The notes below the pieces were generated by a model that saw only the letters and a program-made list of their open reading frames with translations, had not been told where the DNA came from and searched no databases. Both the position numbers and the translations under genes were made by a program. This document shows positions 17,804-26,724 of a stretch of DNA of 64,000 nt, in pieces. The first letter of the stretch is position 1. Every line of letters starts with the position of its first letter. Source of the DNA: Rhodovulum sulfidophilum (lineage in GTDB: Bacteria; Pseudomonadota; Alphaproteobacteria; Rhodobacterales; Rhodobacteraceae). The stretch covers positions 62,001 through 126,000 of the forward strand of contig QFPW01000006.1 in the NCBI GenBank assembly GCA_003241785.1, given 5' to 3'.

Positions 17804-18624
17804 CGCCGGCCGGCGATCTCTCCTGGCGCGGCCGGTTCCGGGCGCTCGGCGGCATCGTCTGGCGCGAAACGCTGCGCTTCACCCGGCAGCGGGAGCGGTT
17901 CCTCTCCGCGCTGGTGCGCCCGCTGGTCTGGCTCTTCATCTTCGCCGCCGGCTTCCGCGCCGTGCTCGGCATGTCGATCATCCCGCCCTACGAGACCTAC
18001 GTGCTCTACGACACCTATGTGATGCCGGGGCTCTGCGCGATGATCCTGCTCTTTTCGGGGATGCAGAGCTCGCTCTCGATGGTCTACGACCGCGAGACCG
18101 GGGCGATGCGCACGCTGCTGGTGAGCCCGTTTCCGCGCTGGTTCCTCCTGACCTCGAAGCTCGTGGCGGGCGTCGCGGTCTCGATCCTGCAGGTCTACGC
18201 CTTCATCCTGATCGCCTGGCTCTGGGGGATCGAGCCGCCGCCGCTCGGCTATCTCGCCGTCCTGCCGGCGCTGATCGCCGCCGGGCTGATGTTCGGCGCC
18301 TTCGGGCTGTTCCTGTCCTCGGTGATCCGACAGCTCGAGAATTTCGCGGGCGTGATGAACTTCGTCATCTTCCCGATGTTCTTCGCCTCCTCGGCGCTCT
18401 ACCCGCTGTGGCGGATCCGCGAGTCGAGCGTGCTCCTGTGGCGGATCGCGCAGTTCAACCCGTTCACCCACGCGGTCGAGCTGATCCGCTTCGCCTTCTA
18501 TCTGCGGATGAACTGGACCGCGCTCGCCGTGGTCGTGGGCTGCGCGCTCGTCTTCCTCGCGCTCGCGGTGCGCGCCTACGATCCGTCGAAGGGGCTCATC
18601 CTGCGCAAGGGCCGCGACGGCTGA
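17800..18624 (+). CDS. ABC-2 type permease
   Basis: 274 residues with six hydrophobic segments and the ABC-2 signature region (LFSGMQSSLSMVYDRETGAMRTLLVSPFPRWF). It forms the membrane channel with the preceding ATPase; the GTG start overlaps that gene's TGA. The ABC-2 type is normally an exporter, so the upstream solute-binding protein may have another role such as sensing or chaperoning. It converges with the VanZ-like gene, the stops being adjacent. Confidence 0.88.
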   Translation: MTPAGDLSWRGRFRALGGIVWRETLRFTRQRERFLSALVRPLVWLFIFAAGFRAVLGMSIIPPYETYVLYDTYVMPGLCAMILLFSGMQSSLSMVYDRETGAMRTLLVSPFPRWFLLTSKLVAGVAVSILQVYAFILIAWLWGIEPPPLGYLAVLPALIAAGLMFGAFGLFLSSVIRQLENFAGVMNFVIFPMFFASSALYPLWRIRESSVLLWRIAQFNPFTHAVELIRFAFYLRMNWTALAVVVGCALVFLALAVRAYDPSKGLILRKGRDG

Positions 18625-18993
18625 TCAGCCGCGGCGCAGCACCAGGGCGGCCGCGCGGCGCAGGACCTCGGAAACGAGCAGCGCGAGACCAACGCCGGTC
18701 GCGTTGGCGAGGAAGTCGCGGATGTCCCGGCTGCGCCCGACAAAGGGCTGGATGATCTCGATCGCGATGCTCCAGCCGAGCAGCGCGACGATGAGCCAGC
18801 CCCAGCGCCGCGGCCGCGCCAGCGCGATCGGGAGCGCGATCGCGGCGTAGGCCAGGAAATGCCGGCCCTTGTCCCAGGGCAGCACGCCGGGCAGGGGCTG
18901 CGCCGGGTCGAGGCTGCCGGCGGTCACGACCGCGAGCAGGGCGAGGACCAGGATCGGCCAATAGCGCTGGTTGAGGGAGAGGAGATATCGCAT
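18625..18993 (-). CDS. VanZ-like family membrane protein
   Basis: 122 residues with about four hydrophobic segments. The motif WDKGRHFLAYAAIALP and later IEIIQPFVGRSRDIRDFLANATG is the VanZ-family signature (D/K..H.. and P..R..D..D..N..G). VanZ relatives are small integral membrane proteins of unclear biochemistry, named for teicoplanin resistance, but most chromosomal copies have no shown resistance role. It is a single gene between convergent and divergent neighbours. Confidence 0.82.
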   Translation of the reverse strand: MRYLLSLNQRYWPILVLALLAVVTAGSLDPAQPLPGVLPWDKGRHFLAYAAIALPIALARPRRWGWLIVALLGWSIAIEIIQPFVGRSRDIRDFLANATGVGLALLVSEVLRRAAALVLRRG

Positions 18994-19060
18994 CGCGCGA
19001 GGGTAGCGGTTTAGTCGCGAAAGCGGAATCGTTTTCCGATCAACAAATCGCGGGGTGGGG

Positions 19061-19834
19061 TCAGGCGGGCTCGAGCACCGGCGCGGCGAGCCGGCGCGCG
19101 GCGGCGAAGGCGGTCTCCGACCCGTGCGGGCCGTTGATGAGCACGAGGCCCGACCCGGTCATGCCACGCTCCGGCCGCTCGGCGAACCGCGCCTCGTCGT
19201 AGCGCAGCGGCAGGTCCGCCAGTCCGTCGAGCAGCTCGGCGTGGCGGCCGGCGGGCAGGATCGGATACCAGATCAGCACCGCCGCCTCGGGCCATTTCGC
19301 CACCAGCCGCCGGACGAAGGCCGCCGTCTCGGCGTATTCGCTCTTGATCTCGTAGGAGGGGTCGACGAGCACGAGGCCGCGCCGGGGCTTGAACGGCGCC
19401 AGCGCCAGCACGCCCTCGCGCCCGTCGCGGCGGTGGATCGCGACGCCGCCGCCGGCGAGCGCCGCGCCGAGCGCCGCGTGCTCGGCCGGGTGCAGCTCCA
19501 TGAGCTCGAGCCGGTCCTGCGCGCGGAGCAGCGTCCGCGCGATCACCGGCGAGCCGGGATAGGCGCGGGGGCCATGGCGCTCGCGCGCGAGGCCGAGCGC
19601 GGCGCCATAGGGCGTCGCGGGGTCGGGCGCGATCCGGTCGATGCCGCGCGCCGCCTCGCCGGTCTTCAGCGCCTCGGGCGCGGCGAGGTCGTAGATGCCC
19701 CGCCCGGCGTGGGTCTCGACATAGGTGATGCCGCGCGGCTTGCGCGTCAGGCTCGCGAGCAGTTCCGCGAGAACGATGTGCTTGTGCAGATCGGCGGCGT
19801 TACCCGCATGGTAGCCGTGCTGGTAGGAGAGCAT
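19061..19834 (-). CDS. rlmJ: 23S rRNA (adenine(2030)-N6)-methyltransferase RlmJ
   Basis: 257 residues. The N-terminal MLSYQHGYHAGNAADLHKH is the family hallmark, followed by ETHAGRGIYDL (SAM site) and the catalytic DPSYE (DPPY-like) in LVLVDPSYEIKSEY. It methylates A2030 of 23S rRNA before ribosome assembly. The catalytic motif Pro-to-Ser change (DPSY) is common in this family. No operon partner is evident. Confidence 0.93.
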   Translation of the reverse strand: MLSYQHGYHAGNAADLHKHIVLAELLASLTRKPRGITYVETHAGRGIYDLAAPEALKTGEAARGIDRIAPDPATPYGAALGLARERHGPRAYPGSPVIARTLLRAQDRLELMELHPAEHAALGAALAGGGVAIHRRDGREGVLALAPFKPRRGLVLVDPSYEIKSEYAETAAFVRRLVAKWPEAAVLIWYPILPAGRHAELLDGLADLPLRYDEARFAERPERGMTGSGLVLINGPHGSETAFAAARRLAAPVLEPA

Positions 19835-19927
19835 TCGGGTCGGATCGCCAATGAGTGCCGGGTCGCGGGGTCGCGCGCATTCGATCAGCCCCGGCCGGCA
19901 AGATCAACCCCGCCTCCGTTCCCGCCC

Positions 19928-21094
19928 TCAGGCGACGCGCGCGCCCGCCACCCAGACGCCGCGCACGATCGGCGGATTGTCCCCGAGGCGGACCCGGACC
20001 AGATCGGCGCGCAGCCCCGGCGCGATCCGCCCCCGGTCGGCGAGCCGCGCGGCGCGCGCCGGCGCCGAGGTCACGGTCGCGATCGCGCCGGGCAGGTCGC
20101 CGCTCAGCTCGGCGAGCCGCGCCGCGCCCATCAGGAGCGCCGAGGGCGCGTAGTCCGAGGACAGGATGTCGAGCAGCCCCGCGCGCGCCAGATCCTCCGC
20201 CGCGACATTGCCCGAATGCGATCCGCCGCGCAGCAGGTTCGGCGCGCCCATCATCACCGCGATGCCCTCGGCGCGGCAGGCGCGCGCCGCCTCGAGCGTG
20301 GTCGGGAATTCGGCGAGGGTCGCGCCCTGCGCGGCCGAGGCGGCGACATGGCCCGCGTCGGTGTCGTCGTGGCTCGCCAGCACCGCGCCGAGCCGCCGCG
20401 CCGCCGCCACCGCCGCCGCCGCGTGCGCCGCGCCGAGCCGCTCGGTGAGCCCGGTCATGAAGGCGACGTGCCGCGCAAAATCGGCGTCGTCGAAGCCGCG
20501 CCGCTTGGTGTAGTAGCGCCGCATCTGCTCGACGTCGACGTATTGCCGCTGGCCCGGCGTGTGGTCCATCAGGCTCAGGATCCCGACCGCGTCCTCGGGG
20601 CCGAATTCGGCCAGCTCCTCGATCAGCGTCTCCGAGCAGATCTCGGCCCGCAGGTGCAGGTGGTGGCTGATCCGGAGCGCGCCCCTGCGGCGTAGCGTCG
20701 CGATTCCGGTCGCGAGATCGCGGGCATAGCGGGCGTAGCCGGCCTTGTTCGCGACGAGCGAGCCGACCCGGAGCGCGTCGAAAACCGTTGTGACGCCGAC
20801 CCCTGCCATCTCCGCGTCATGGGCGACGATCGCCGCGGGAACCGGCCAATGCGCGTCCGGACGCGGCTGCAGATGCCGTTCCAGGTTGTCGGTATGCAGT
20901 TCAATGAGCCCCGGGACCAGGAAATCGCCCTCGCAGTCGATCGCCCCGCCGCCGGGTCCGGACCCGGTCTCGATCGCCGCGATCCGGCCCTCCGCGACCG
21001 CGACGCCGCCCCGGATCACCTCGTCGCCGAGCACGACCCGGGCGTTGGCGAGCCGGATGCGCGACGGTTGCGAGCCCGCGCGGTCATGTGGCAT
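19928..21094 (-). CDS. phnM: Alpha-D-ribose 1-methylphosphonate 5-triphosphate diphosphatase
   Basis: 388 residues, amidohydrolase superfamily. In the C-P lyase pathway PhnM removes pyrophosphate from the ribosyl phosphonate triphosphate. The block FLVPGLIELHTDNLERHLQPRPDAHWP, read in two parts around the metal ligand His, is diagnostic, as is LLRGGSHSGNVAAEDLARAGLLDILSSDYAP near the end. The ATG at 21094 is chosen; an in-frame start at 21151 would overlap the divergent gene. No other phn gene except the adjacent 2H phosphoesterase is in the window. Confidence 0.9.
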   Translation of the reverse strand: MPHDRAGSQPSRIRLANARVVLGDEVIRGGVAVAEGRIAAIETGSGPGGGAIDCEGDFLVPGLIELHTDNLERHLQPRPDAHWPVPAAIVAHDAEMAGVGVTTVFDALRVGSLVANKAGYARYARDLATGIATLRRRGALRISHHLHLRAEICSETLIEELAEFGPEDAVGILSLMDHTPGQRQYVDVEQMRRYYTKRRGFDDADFARHVAFMTGLTERLGAAHAAAAVAAARRLGAVLASHDDTDAGHVAASAAQGATLAEFPTTLEAARACRAEGIAVMMGAPNLLRGGSHSGNVAAEDLARAGLLDILSSDYAPSALLMGAARLAELSGDLPGAIATVTSAPARAARLADRGRIAPGLRADLVRVRLGDNPPIVRGVWVAGARVA

Positions 21095-21125
21095 GGCAGA
21101 AACCGTGATCCGAAGGGGCGGGGAA

Positions 21126-21842
21126 ATGCGGGATATCCGGCGCTGGGCCATCTATCTGGCCCCGAAGATGAACGGGCCGCTGGCCCGGTTCGGCGCCGAC
21201 TGGCTGGGCTGGGACGCGCAGGCGGGCCGGCCGCGCGACGGGTTCGAGGTGCCCGGCCTGCCGATGTCCCGCGCCGCGCTGACCGAGGCGCCCCGCCGCT
21301 ACGGCTTTCACGGCACGCTCAAGCCGCCGTTCGTGCTCGCGCCCGGGCAGGAGCCGGCGCTGCTCGACGCCGAGGTGACCGCGCTCGCGAGCGAATTCGC
21401 GCCGTTCGACCTGCCGCTCGCGCTGACCACGCTCGACGATTTCCTCGCCCTGACGCCGGCCGCGCCCCGTCCCGCGCTCGACCGGCTGGCCGAGGCCTGC
21501 GTCACCCGGCTCGACGGGTTCCGCGCCCCGGCCTCGGCCGAGGAGATCGCCCGGCGCCGGCCCGACAGGCTCGACGCCGCGCAGCGCCTGAACCTCGAGA
21601 CCTGGGGCTATCCCTTCGTGCTGGGCGAGTTCCGCTTCCACATGACCCTGACCGGCCCGCTCGACGCCAAGACGCGCGCCGCGACCGCCGCAACGCTCGC
21701 GCCGCTGCTCGCCGGGGCGCTGGCGCGGCCCTATCCGGTCGAGGACATCTGCCTGTTCGGCGAGGATATGGACGGAATGTTCCATCTCTTGAAGCGGTTT
21801 CCCTTCGCCGGCGCAGCGGGCGCCGAGACGGCGCCGCGCTGA
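21126..21842 (+). CDS. DUF1045 2H-phosphoesterase-like phosphonate metabolism protein
   Basis: 238 residues. Two HxT motifs, H62-G-T64 in FHGTLKPPF and H172-M-T174 in FHMTLTGP, define the 2H phosphoesterase fold. Family DUF1045 (TIGR03223, recalled) is found in phn operons and could replace the cyclic phosphodiesterase PhnP, which is inference. It is divergent from phnM with only 31 bp between start codons; GGGGCGGGGAA precedes the ATG. Confidence 0.85.
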   Translation: MRDIRRWAIYLAPKMNGPLARFGADWLGWDAQAGRPRDGFEVPGLPMSRAALTEAPRRYGFHGTLKPPFVLAPGQEPALLDAEVTALASEFAPFDLPLALTTLDDFLALTPAAPRPALDRLAEACVTRLDGFRAPASAEEIARRRPDRLDAAQRLNLETWGYPFVLGEFRFHMTLTGPLDAKTRAATAATLAPLLAGALARPYPVEDICLFGEDMDGMFHLLKRFPFAGAAGAETAPR

Positions 21843-22158
21843 TCCCCCATCGGTTCGCCCCCGCCGGTTTGCCCCGCCCGCCCGCCCCGGGTCAAGCGCC
21901 GGGCCGGCCGCGCCAGGTCGCGCGATCCCGGCGGCGCGCGCCCGCGGAACCTCCGGCGCTCTCGCGCGTCCTTTCCGGGGACGGGACCGCGACGAGGGCG
22001 CGCCGAGACCGCGCGCCGGGCCCGCGCCCCGCCCCGGACCGGGCGGGCGCGAGGCCGGCGCGGGCCCGGCCACCGGAGGCGGGGACCCGGGCGCACTGGT
22101 TCTCGGGGGCGACATCGGCTATCTGGACCCGGGGAGAGAAACGGCAGGATCGAGTCCC
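21843..22158. other. 316-bp GC-rich intergenic region before mprF
   Basis: No convincing coding region on either strand. It holds a hairpin at 22028-22047 (stem CCCGCCC/GGGCGGG, loop of six) without a T-run, possibly a terminator or attenuator after the DUF1045 gene. The mprF promoter is presumably in the last 100 bp, but no clear -35/-10 pair could be picked out. Confidence 0.5.
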
Positions 22159-24882
22159 GTGACACAGCAAGCCGCGCCCCGGCCCGATGGGAACGGGGCG
22201 AAGACACGGGCCGAACGTCGCCGCGCGGAGGGCCGCGGCGGCGACTCGCGCGGGAAGGCCGCGCCGCCGGCCGCGCCCGACGAGGGGTCCGAGGACGAGG
22301 GGCGGGCGTCGCCGCTCGCCTATCTGCGCAAGCACGCCGCCGTCCTCGTCACGCTCGCGCTCTTCGCGGCCGGGCTCTACGCGCTGCACCGGCTCCTGGC
22401 GCCGCTCGACTTCCGCGACGTGCTCCAGAGCATCCACGCGACGCCGACGCATATCTATCTGACGGCGATCGCCGCCACCGCCGTCGGCTACGCCGCGCTG
22501 GTCGGCTACGACTGGACCGCCGCGCGCTACATCGGCAAGGAGCTGCCGCTGCCCTCGGTCGCGCTCGGCGGCTTCCTCGGCTACGCCTTCGGCAACACGA
22601 TCGGCCTCTCGGCGCTCTCGGGCGGGGCGGTGCGCTACCGGATCTATACCTCGCTGGGGCTCGACGGCTACGACGTGGCGGCGATCTCGGGCTATGTCGC
22701 GGTCGCCTACGGGCTCGGCGCGACGCTGATCGGGCTCGGCGCGCTCGCGCTGCACCCGACCGCGATCGCGGGGATCAGCGCGCTGCCGCCCGGCACCGTC
22801 CAGCTGCTCTCGGTCGCGGGCTTCGTCGCGATGGCGGGCACGATCGCGGTGACGACGCTCCGGCGCGGCTGCCTCCGCCTGGGACGCTTCGAGATCCGCG
22901 CCCCGGAGTTCCGCGACGTGGTCTGGCAGATCCTGTTCTGCTCGGTCGACATCGCCGCCGCCTCCTTCGCGCTCTACGTGCTCCTGCCCGCCGCGGACAT
23001 CGGCTTCGTCACCTTCGTCGCGGTCTACGCGGTAGCGACGATGATCGGGGTCGCGAGCCACGTGCCGGGCGGGGTCGGCGTCTTCGAGAGCGTGATCATC
23101 GCCGCGCTCGGCTCCTCGGTGCCGGTGGCGGACGCGGTGACCGGGCTGCTGCTGTTCCGGATCATCTACTACATCCTGCCCTTCATGCTCGCCCTCGTCC
23201 TGCTCTCGCTCTCGGAGATCTGGACCGCGACCGGCAAGAGCCCGACGCTCGCCCGGCTCCGGCCGGTGCTCCGCGCGGGGCAGTCGATCATCCCCCTCGC
23301 CATGGGGATGGTGGTGCTCGCCGCCGGGCTCTTCATGATGTTCTCGGGCCTCCTGCGCGGGCCGATGCTGCGCAACGACGCGGTCGAGGACGCCGTGCAG
23401 CATGTCATGCCCATCCTGCTGATGGAGGGCGGCGCGCTGCTGACCTCGGTGCTCGGCTCCGCGCTGATCGTGCTGGCGCTCGGCATGTTCCGCCGCTCGC
23501 GCGCCGCCTTCTGGCTGGCGCTCTGCGCAATGGGGCTCGGGATCATCGCCTCGCTCCTGCACGGCGGAGACTACGACCGGGCGCTGATCCTCGCGCTGCT
23601 CGCGCTCCTGATCCTGCCCTGCCGCCGCGAGTTCTACCGCGACGCGCGGCTGACCCAGGGCGTGCTCTCGGCGCAATGGGTGGTCTTCACGCTGGCGATC
23701 CTGGTCTCGATCGCCGTCACCTACTACGCGGTGCACCGCAGCGCCTCCTACGCCGGCGCGATGTGGTGGCAGTTCAGCCTCGAGGAAAGCGGCCCGCGCG
23801 CGCTCCGCGCCGCCGTGACGGGCAGCGTGGTCCTGATGCTCGCGCTCCTTTTCGCCGCGATGCAGACCCGGGCGCGGAAATCGCAGCCGCCCAACCCGGA
23901 CACGCTCGAGCGCGCGCGGGCGATCATCGAGGCGCATGGCCGCGCCTCGGACCTGCTCGCGGTCACCGGCGACAAGCGCCTCATGTTCTCCGACGAGGGC
24001 GACGCGGTCATCTCCTATGGCGTGCGCGGCGGATCCTGGATCGCGCTCGGCGCGCCGGTCGGGCCGGTCAACGCGCGGGGCAGCCTCGCCTGGGCGTTCC
24101 ACGACGCGGCGCGCGCGGCGGGACGCCAGCCGATCTTTCTCGGCGCGCCGGAGCGGTTCATCGAGCAGTCGGTCGAGCTCGGCCTCGCGCTGCACCGGAT
24201 GGGCGACGAGGCGGTCGTGCCGCTCACCGGCTTCTCGCTCGCGGGACCGGCGCGGCGCGAGGCGCGGCGGATCGTGCGGCGCGGCCGGGAGGAGGGGCTC
24301 ACGGTCGAGATCCTGCGCCCGCCGCACGCCCCGGGGCTCTTCGCGGCGCTGCGCCCGATCTCCGACGCCTGGCTCGCCGCGCGCGGCGGGCGCGAGCGCC
24401 GTTTCGCGCTCGGCTTCTTCGATCCGGCCTATCTGCAGGGTTTTCCGATCGCCGTGGCGCGGCAGCGGGGCGAGATCGTCGCCTTCGCGAGCCTGTTCGC
24501 CACGCGCTCGCGCGACGGCGTCGCGGTCGATCTGACGCGCTACCACCCGGGACGCGCCCCGCGCGACGCGATGGCCTTCCTGCTCGCCGAGGCGATGACG
24601 CTCTGCGCGGCCGAGGGCTACCGCGAGTTCAGCCTCGGCCCGGTGCCCTACGAGGGCGAGGGCCGGCGCGGCGGCGACATCTGGGCGCGGTTCGCCGCGC
24701 TGATCCACCGCCGCGGCGATCCGGAATACGACGTCGCGGGGGCCCGGCGGTTCAAGACGAAATTCGGCCCGGAGTGGCGGCCGCTCTATCTCTGCTGCCG
24801 CTCGGTGCTGGCGCCGACCGCGCCGCTCGCCGACGCCGCGGCGCTGATCGCGGGCTCGCCGCCGGCCGAGCGCCGGCGCTGA
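22159..24882 (+). CDS. mprF: Bifunctional lysylphosphatidylglycerol flippase/synthetase MprF
   Basis: 907 residues from a GTG start. After a charged ~45-residue N-terminus come about 14 hydrophobic segments (flippase, UPF0104-like) including YAFGNTIGLSALSGGAVRYR and ASHVPGGVGVFE. The C-terminal ~300 residues (from about 585) form the GNAT-like aminoacyl-phosphatidylglycerol synthase (DUF2156), with GDEAVVPLTGFSL and FSLGPVPYEG near the end. MprF transfers lysine or alanine from tRNA to phosphatidylglycerol and flips the product, lowering surface charge against cationic peptides and acid. It lies apart from other lipid genes. Confidence 0.9.
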   Translation: MTQQAAPRPDGNGAKTRAERRRAEGRGGDSRGKAAPPAAPDEGSEDEGRASPLAYLRKHAAVLVTLALFAAGLYALHRLLAPLDFRDVLQSIHATPTHIYLTAIAATAVGYAALVGYDWTAARYIGKELPLPSVALGGFLGYAFGNTIGLSALSGGAVRYRIYTSLGLDGYDVAAISGYVAVAYGLGATLIGLGALALHPTAIAGISALPPGTVQLLSVAGFVAMAGTIAVTTLRRGCLRLGRFEIRAPEFRDVVWQILFCSVDIAAASFALYVLLPAADIGFVTFVAVYAVATMIGVASHVPGGVGVFESVIIAALGSSVPVADAVTGLLLFRIIYYILPFMLALVLLSLSEIWTATGKSPTLARLRPVLRAGQSIIPLAMGMVVLAAGLFMMFSGLLRGPMLRNDAVEDAVQHVMPILLMEGGALLTSVLGSALIVLALGMFRRSRAAFWLALCAMGLGIIASLLHGGDYDRALILALLALLILPCRREFYRDARLTQGVLSAQWVVFTLAILVSIAVTYYAVHRSASYAGAMWWQFSLEESGPRALRAAVTGSVVLMLALLFAAMQTRARKSQPPNPDTLERARAIIEAHGRASDLLAVTGDKRLMFSDEGDAVISYGVRGGSWIALGAPVGPVNARGSLAWAFHDAARAAGRQPIFLGAPERFIEQSVELGLALHRMGDEAVVPLTGFSLAGPARREARRIVRRGREEGLTVEILRPPHAPGLFAALRPISDAWLAARGGRERRFALGFFDPAYLQGFPIAVARQRGEIVAFASLFATRSRDGVAVDLTRYHPGRAPRDAMAFLLAEAMTLCAAEGYREFSLGPVPYEGEGRRGGDIWARFAALIHRRGDPEYDVAGARRFKTKFGPEWRPLYLCCRSVLAPTAPLADAAALIAGSPPAERRR

Positions 24883-25050
24883 GGGCCGCGATCGCGCGCT
24901 GCCCATTTTCGCGGCGGAACCCCGTCGATTGACCAGCCAATTGACAAGCGCGCCGCGCCGGGGTCCCCTGACCGGGCCGGAGTGTTGCGATTTGCCGGCG
25001 GGCCGTTCAGCTCTCCACGAGACCCGACCATCAGCCAGGGGATTGCACCC

Positions 25051-25872
25051 ATGTTCCTCAAGTCCATCCTCGCCTCCGCCGCGCTCGCGGCCTCGCTCGG
25101 CACCGCGGCCCTGGCCGAGGACGTGCTCGACAAGGTCAAGGCCGCCGGCGTGCTGACCGTCGGCACCGAAACCGCCTTCGCGCCCTTCGACTTCATCGAC
25201 GCGGGCGAGCATGTCGGCCTCAACGTCGACCTCTTCGCCGAGATCGGCAAGGAGCTCGGCGTGACGATCGAATGGGTGGCGCTCCCCTGGGACGGCGTGC
25301 TGCCCGGGCTCGAGAGCGGCAAGTTCGACATGGTCGCGGGCCCCGCGACGATCACCAAGGCCCGGATGGAGCGCTATCGCTTCTCCGCCCCGGTCGCCGA
25401 GGCCACCGTAGCACTCCTCAAGGCGGCCGGCGACGACGAGCTGACCGCGCCCGACCAGATCGGTGGCAAGGCGGTCGGGAGCGGCAAGGCGACCGCGCAG
25501 CTCGCCCAGCTGCAGGAATACGCCGCCACGCTGCCGTCGCCGCCCTCGGCGATCAACGAATACGTCAGCTTCAACGAGGCCTACGCCGACCTCGCCGCCG
25601 GCCGCATCGTCGCCGTCGCCAATTCCTACCCGAACATCGCCTATGTCGCGAGCCAGCGGCCGGAGACCTTCGCGCTGGTCGAGCCGCCGTTCGGCGTGAA
25701 GACCTATTTCGGCTTCCCGGGCCGCAAGGATCCCGAATACGCCACGCTGATGGACGCGATCGACGCGGCGATCCTGAAGATGAAGGCCGACGGCCGGCTC
25801 GGCGAGATGCAGAAGAAATGGTTCGGCGTGACCTTCGACACGCCCGACTCGGTGACCGAGGCGGCGTTCTGA
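25051..25872 (+). CDS. Polar amino acid ABC transporter, substrate-binding protein (family 3)
   Basis: 273 residues with a Sec signal peptide (MFLKSILASAALAASLGTAALAE). The mature protein has the SBP_bac_3 start VLTVGTETAFAPFDF and GKFDMVAGPATITKARMERYRFS. This is the binding protein of an amino acid importer; ligand not evident. The ATG at 25051 fits the signal peptide, whereas the in-frame start at 24982 would add 23 non-signal residues. First of four co-directional genes. Confidence 0.88.
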   Translation: MFLKSILASAALAASLGTAALAEDVLDKVKAAGVLTVGTETAFAPFDFIDAGEHVGLNVDLFAEIGKELGVTIEWVALPWDGVLPGLESGKFDMVAGPATITKARMERYRFSAPVAEATVALLKAAGDDELTAPDQIGGKAVGSGKATAQLAQLQEYAATLPSPPSAINEYVSFNEAYADLAAGRIVAVANSYPNIAYVASQRPETFALVEPPFGVKTYFGFPGRKDPEYATLMDAIDAAILKMKADGRLGEMQKKWFGVTFDTPDSVTEAAF

Positions 25873-25895
25873 GCGGCTGACCCCGGGGCGGCGGC

Positions 25896-26537
25896 ATGTC
25901 CTGGAAGCTCTTCGGACTTCTTCTGGAGGCGGCGCGGCTGACCGTGCTGCTTTCCGCCGCCTCGATCCTGATCGGCTTCGTGATCGCCTGCCTGGTCTGC
26001 GCCGGCATGCTGTCGCACAATCCGGTCGCGCGCGGCGCGGGGCGGCTCTTCGTCAGCTTCTTCCGCGGCACCCCGCTCCTGGTGCAGCTTTTGCTCATCT
26101 ACTACCTGCTGCCCTCGATCGGCCTCGACGTGCCGAGCGAGGTCGCGGCGATCGCCGGCATGTCGCTCTGCACCGCCGCCTATCAGGCCGAGATCATGCG
26201 CGGCGGCTTCGGCGCGGTGCCGAAGGGCCTGCTCGAGGCGGCGGACATGACCGGCATGTCCGGCATCCAGACCTTCCGCCGGATCCGGCTGCCGATCGCG
26301 GTCAAGCTGACGCTGCCGGCGCTCATCTCCGAGGCGATCATGATGCTGAAGAGCTCCTCGCTCGTCTCGGTCGTCGGCGTGATCGAGCTCACGCGCATGG
26401 CGCAGGACCTCGCCGCCAGCACCTACCGCCCGCTCGAGCTCTACGCGGCGGCGGGGCTGATCTACCTCGTCATCAACCTGCTCGTCGCGCTGCTCGGCAC
26501 CGGGCTCGAGGCGCGGCTCAAATGGGGGCGGGTGTGA
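25896..26537 (+). CDS. Polar amino acid ABC transporter permease 1
   Basis: 213 residues, HisM/HisQ type with about five membrane segments. SFFRGTPLLVQLLLIYYLLP (about 48-67) and the EAA loop EAADMTGMSGIQTFRRIRLP are conserved. It starts 23 bp after the binding-protein gene. A block of palindromic repeats separates it from the second permease. Confidence 0.9.
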   Translation: MSWKLFGLLLEAARLTVLLSAASILIGFVIACLVCAGMLSHNPVARGAGRLFVSFFRGTPLLVQLLLIYYLLPSIGLDVPSEVAAIAGMSLCTAAYQAEIMRGGFGAVPKGLLEAADMTGMSGIQTFRRIRLPIAVKLTLPALISEAIMMLKSSSLVSVVGVIELTRMAQDLAASTYRPLELYAAAGLIYLVINLLVALLGTGLEARLKWGRV

Positions 26538-26566
26538 CGGGCCGCGCGCGCCCCAGGTGCTCCGCC

Positions 26567-26690
26567 GTCCCGGGCCAGACCCGGGACCTCGACGCCCGGG
26601 CGCGGCGCTTGGAGGATCGAGGTCCCGGGTCGGGCCCGGGACGGCGGTGCGCCAGCTCCGAGCGTGGAGGTCCCGGGTCGAGCCCGGGAC
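26567..26690. repeat. Palindromic repeat cluster, GTCCCGGG family, locus 2
   Basis: Three palindromes of form GTCCCGGG-N5-CCCGGGAC lie at 26567-26587, 26622-26642 and 26670-26690. They fill the 187-bp gap between two permease genes of the same ABC operon. The outer flanks share GAGGTCCCGGG and GCGG-type sequence with loci 1 and 3. Hairpins here could set the ratio of upstream to downstream message. Confidence 0.88.
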
Positions 26691-26724
26691 AGCGCCGCGC
26701 CATGGGCCTCACCCGGAGGGCGTC

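Noticed and set aside
21126..21842. DUF1045 protein as a second anti-CBASS enzyme
   Set aside because: It also has two HxT motifs, but its neighbour phnM and family membership point to phosphonate metabolism; it is chromosomal, not in the prophage.
26567..26690. Regularly spaced palindromes as a possible CRISPR array
   Set aside because: Only three units, themselves palindromic, with unequal spacing and similar flanks rather than unique spacers; no cas genes nearby.
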